Shown: in pieces, positions 3,628 through 5,487 of the stretch
Position numbering within the stretch: the first letter of the stretch is position 1
How the letters are laid out: each line of letters opens with the position of its first letter
Origin: an uncultured Opitutia bacterium
GTDB taxonomy: Bacteria; Verrucomicrobiota; Verrucomicrobiia; Opitutales; UBA953
Assembly: GCA_903895475.1 (NCBI GenBank)
Contig: CAITUF010000166.1
Span: forward strand, 1 to 5,487
Direction: 5' to 3'
DNA: 5,487 bases
Program-made: the position numbers and the translations under genes
The notes under the pieces: generated by a model
What the model saw: the letters and a program-made list of their open reading frames with translations, nothing else
Told to the model about the DNA's origin: nothing
Databases searched by the model: none

Positions 3628-5487
3628 TCAGACTGGCTGGATGGCCTGTCCAGTGGGCGAAGCCTTACAGCGCAGCAGGCCAGTTGGCTCGCCTTCATAG
3701 ACGAGCTCGCCGCCCTTCGCGCCACCGACTGGTCCCAGTTCGAGGACCCAGTCGGCGGCCATGATGACGTCCGCGTGGTGTTCGATGACGATGAGGGTCG
3801 CCCCAGCGTCACGCAGACGCTCGAGGAGCTTTAAGAGTTTGGCGATATCGTCCCAGTGGAGTCCGGTCGTGGGTTCATCCAAGACGTAGAGGCGTCCCGA
3901 GTGATCGCGTCGGGAGAGTTCCGAGGCCAACTTTAAGCGCTGCGCTTCGCCGCCAGAGAGCGTGTTGGCGGCTTGCCCGAGCTTGAGGTAGCCGAGCCCG
4001 ACTTCTTCCAAGGTACGGAGCTTTTCGGCTAAACGGGGCTGGGCTTTAAAGATTTCGACCGCCTCGGTGACGGTCAGGTGCAGGGCCTCTGCGATGCTCA
4101 ATCCTTTGAAGCGTACTTCGAGCGTTTCGCGGTTAAAGCGTCGTCCCGCACAGCTCGGGCAATCGACGAACGTTTCGCCGAGGAACTGCATGTCGAGCGC
4201 CACCGACCCTTCGCCCGCGCAGGTTTCGCACCGTCCGCCCCGCACGTTGAAGCTGAAGCGCCCGGGGCCATAACCACGGACCTTCGCCAGCGGGAGAGCT
4301 GACCAGAGGTCGCGCAGTAGGTCCATAATACCCGTGAAGGTCGCTGGGTTGGAGCGCGGGCTGCGACCAATGGGCTCCTGGTCGACGGACGTGAAGGCCA
4401 CAATCTTTTCGAGGCCTTCGATGCCGGCGTGTCTCCCCGGCACCAGCTTCGCGCCATTGATTTTGCGCGCGGCCACGGCCGAAAGAATGTCGATGGCCAA
4501 AGTGCTTTTACCCGAACCCGAGACGCCGCAGACCGCCGTGAGGTTGCCAATCGGGAAACGTGCCGTGACGTCCTTCAGGTTATTCTCTGTCGCGCCCTTG
4601 ATGACGAGGTTGGTCTTGCTGACCGGCTTCTTCTTGATGAGTCCGGCCAACGTGGCCCGGCCAGAGAGATAAGCACCGGTCCGCGACGTGGCGTGTTGGC
4701 GGCAGGCGTCGGGTGTGCCGGTGAAGATGACTTGGCCGCCTTGCACGCCCGCGCCCGGGCCCATCTCGACCAGATGATCGGCGGCGAGCATCATGTCTCG
4801 GTCGTGCTCAACGACGACGAGCGTGTTGCCGAGGTCGCGGAGGCTCTTAAGCGAGCCAATGAGTCGTCCGTGGTCGGACGGATGCAGCCCGATGCTCGGT
4901 TCGTCTAAAACGTACGTGACGCCGACGAGCCCGAGCCCGAGTTGGGTAGCCAGGCGGACACGCTGCGCTTCGCCGCCGGAGAGCGAGCCGACCTCACGGT
5001 CGAGCGTCAGGTAAGTTAGCCCAGCTTCGTTTAGGAAACGGAGTCGTTGCTCCAAGCCGCGGCGGGCTTCTTCCGCTGGCATCACGGCAGGGTGGGTGGC
5101 CAAGGCTTTCGTAAAGGCTAACGCTTCCGGAATCGTGAGCGCCAAGAAGTCAGCCATATTGAGGCTAGCCAGCCGCAGGGAGAGTGCTGCGGGCGCGAGG
5201 CGTTTGCCTTGGCAAACGCTACAGGTTGAGCCCGCTTGAAAATGCAGGAGACGCTGACGGAGCGATTCACCCGTCGTAGTGCGGAAGGCCTGCTCGAGTT
5301 CAGCGAACATCCCAGTCCAGAAAGTATCGACGGGCTTACGGCCTTTTACTGGTGGGAGCAGGTAGGTGCGCTTGGGGTCGCCATGCAGTAGAATCGCGCG
5401 CGTGGTGGCGGGCAGGTCCTTCCACGGTTTCTTTAAGTCGAAAGGAATCTGCTCGGACAGCGCGCGGGTGATGGCGTTGCGGCGGAT
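3628..5487 (-). CDS. uvrA: UvrA, excinuclease ABC subunit A (5' part outside window)
   Basis: The frame is open from the right edge to TGA at 3628-3630, giving 619 C-terminal residues; about 330 N-terminal residues are missing by comparison with E. coli UvrA (940). UvrA is the ATP-dependent damage sensor that loads UvrB in nucleotide excision repair. Along the minus strand one sees the CSVCQGKRL zinc-type motif (about 5197-5223), the first ABC signature LSGGEAQR (about 4958-4985) and Walker B YVLDEPSIGLH (about 4881-4915). The second ATPase half follows, with Walker A GVSGSGKST (4501-4527), the stretch DQEPIGRSPRSNPATFTG, zinc-finger pairs CETC and CPSC (about 4140-4233), LSGGEAQR (about 3938-3961) and LDEPTTGLH (3856-3882). 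All key ATPase residues are present. The UvrB-binding and first Walker A regions are out of view, so a UvrA-like paralogue cannot be excluded. Its stop is 2 bp from that of the convergent FecR-domain gene. Confidence 0.95.
   Translation of the reverse strand: MRRNAITRALSEQIPFDLKKPWKDLPATTRAILLHGDPKRTYLLPPVKGRKPVDTFWTGMFAELEQAFRTTTGESLRQRLLHFQAGSTCSVCQGKRLAPAALSLRLASLNMADFLALTIPEALAFTKALATHPAVMPAEEARRGLEQRLRFLNEAGLTYLTLDREVGSLSGGEAQRVRLATQLGLGLVGVTYVLDEPSIGLHPSDHGRLIGSLKSLRDLGNTLVVVEHDRDMMLAADHLVEMGPGAGVQGGQVIFTGTPDACRQHATSRTGAYLSGRATLAGLIKKKPVSKTNLVIKGATENNLKDVTARFPIGNLTAVCGVSGSGKSTLAIDILSAVAARKINGAKLVPGRHAGIEGLEKIVAFTSVDQEPIGRSPRSNPATFTGIMDLLRDLWSALPLAKVRGYGPGRFSFNVRGGRCETCAGEGSVALDMQFLGETFVDCPSCAGRRFNRETLEVRFKGLSIAEALHLTVTEAVEIFKAQPRLAEKLRTLEEVGLGYLKLGQAANTLSGGEAQRLKLASELSRRDHSGRLYVLDEPTTGLHWDDIAKLLKLLERLRDAGATLIVIEHHADVIMAADWVLELGPVGGAKGGELVYEGEPTGLLRCKASPTGQAIQPV
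5200..5219. repeat. 9-bp perfect inverted repeat inside uvrA
   Basis: GCGTTTGCC (5200-5208) and GGCAAACGC (5211-5219) are perfect inverted copies separated by TT. On the minus strand they spell the codons for S-V-C-Q-G-K-R of the zinc-type CxxC motif. It may be a chance result of that amino-acid string and its codons, or an mRNA hairpin or protein-binding palindrome. Confidence 0.5.

Noticed and set aside
3632..3654. ACTGG/CCAGT and CTGGA/TCCAG inverted repeats near the end of uvrA
   Set aside because: The stems are only 5 bp, the loops are 7-13 nt, they lie within the uvrA coding sequence and have no T-run, so they are not credible as a terminator.
4429..4908. 159-residue plus-strand reading frame antisense to uvrA
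   Set aside because: It lies wholly inside a well-supported UvrA coding region, is rich in Arg/Ala/Asp as expected of an antisense frame to GC-rich conserved motifs, and has no recognisable domain. Frames opposite uvrA are a known source of false genes.

Overview
The window looks like ordinary chromosomal DNA of a moderately GC-rich bacterium. Several traits together point to Verrucomicrobiota, perhaps Opitutae: a bacterial SUI1/eIF1-like factor, a secreted FecR-type protein, weak or missing Shine-Dalgarno sites, and tightly packed small genes. This placement is an inference from gene content and style; there is no rRNA to confirm it. I see no phage, insertion sequence, CRISPR array or plasmid function.

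Layout. At the left edge is a tRNA-Val(UAC) gene on the minus strand (6-79). A short divergent promoter region follows (about 92-173). Next is a plus-strand cluster of four genes: a 78-residue protein of unknown function (181-417), a SUI1/YciH-like protein (414-749, start overlapping the previous stop as ATGA), a CCA-adding type tRNA nucleotidyltransferase with an HD domain (797-2194), and a stand-alone GAF-domain protein (2201-2674). The cluster ends at a probable intrinsic terminator that overlaps the last stop codon (2671-2696). A separate plus-strand gene (2759-3625) encodes an exported FecR-domain protein. It converges, with only 2 bp between stop codons, on a UvrA gene on the minus strand (3628-5487) whose 5' part lies beyond the right edge.

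How the parts may work together. The left half has a translation and tRNA theme. The tRNA gene does not encode its CCA end, so it depends on a nucleotidyltransferase such as the one 700 bp away, and a SUI1-type initiation factor homologue sits between them. The best candidate promoter of the cluster puts its -10 box only 7 bp before the first ATG, which would give a nearly leaderless mRNA. The right half holds a cell-envelope protein and a DNA-repair ATPase, with no clear link to the left half. I did not find a convincing new multi-gene system. The most useful leads are the unknown-protein/SUI1 pair, the possible leaderless start, and the GAF protein coupled to the CCA enzyme.
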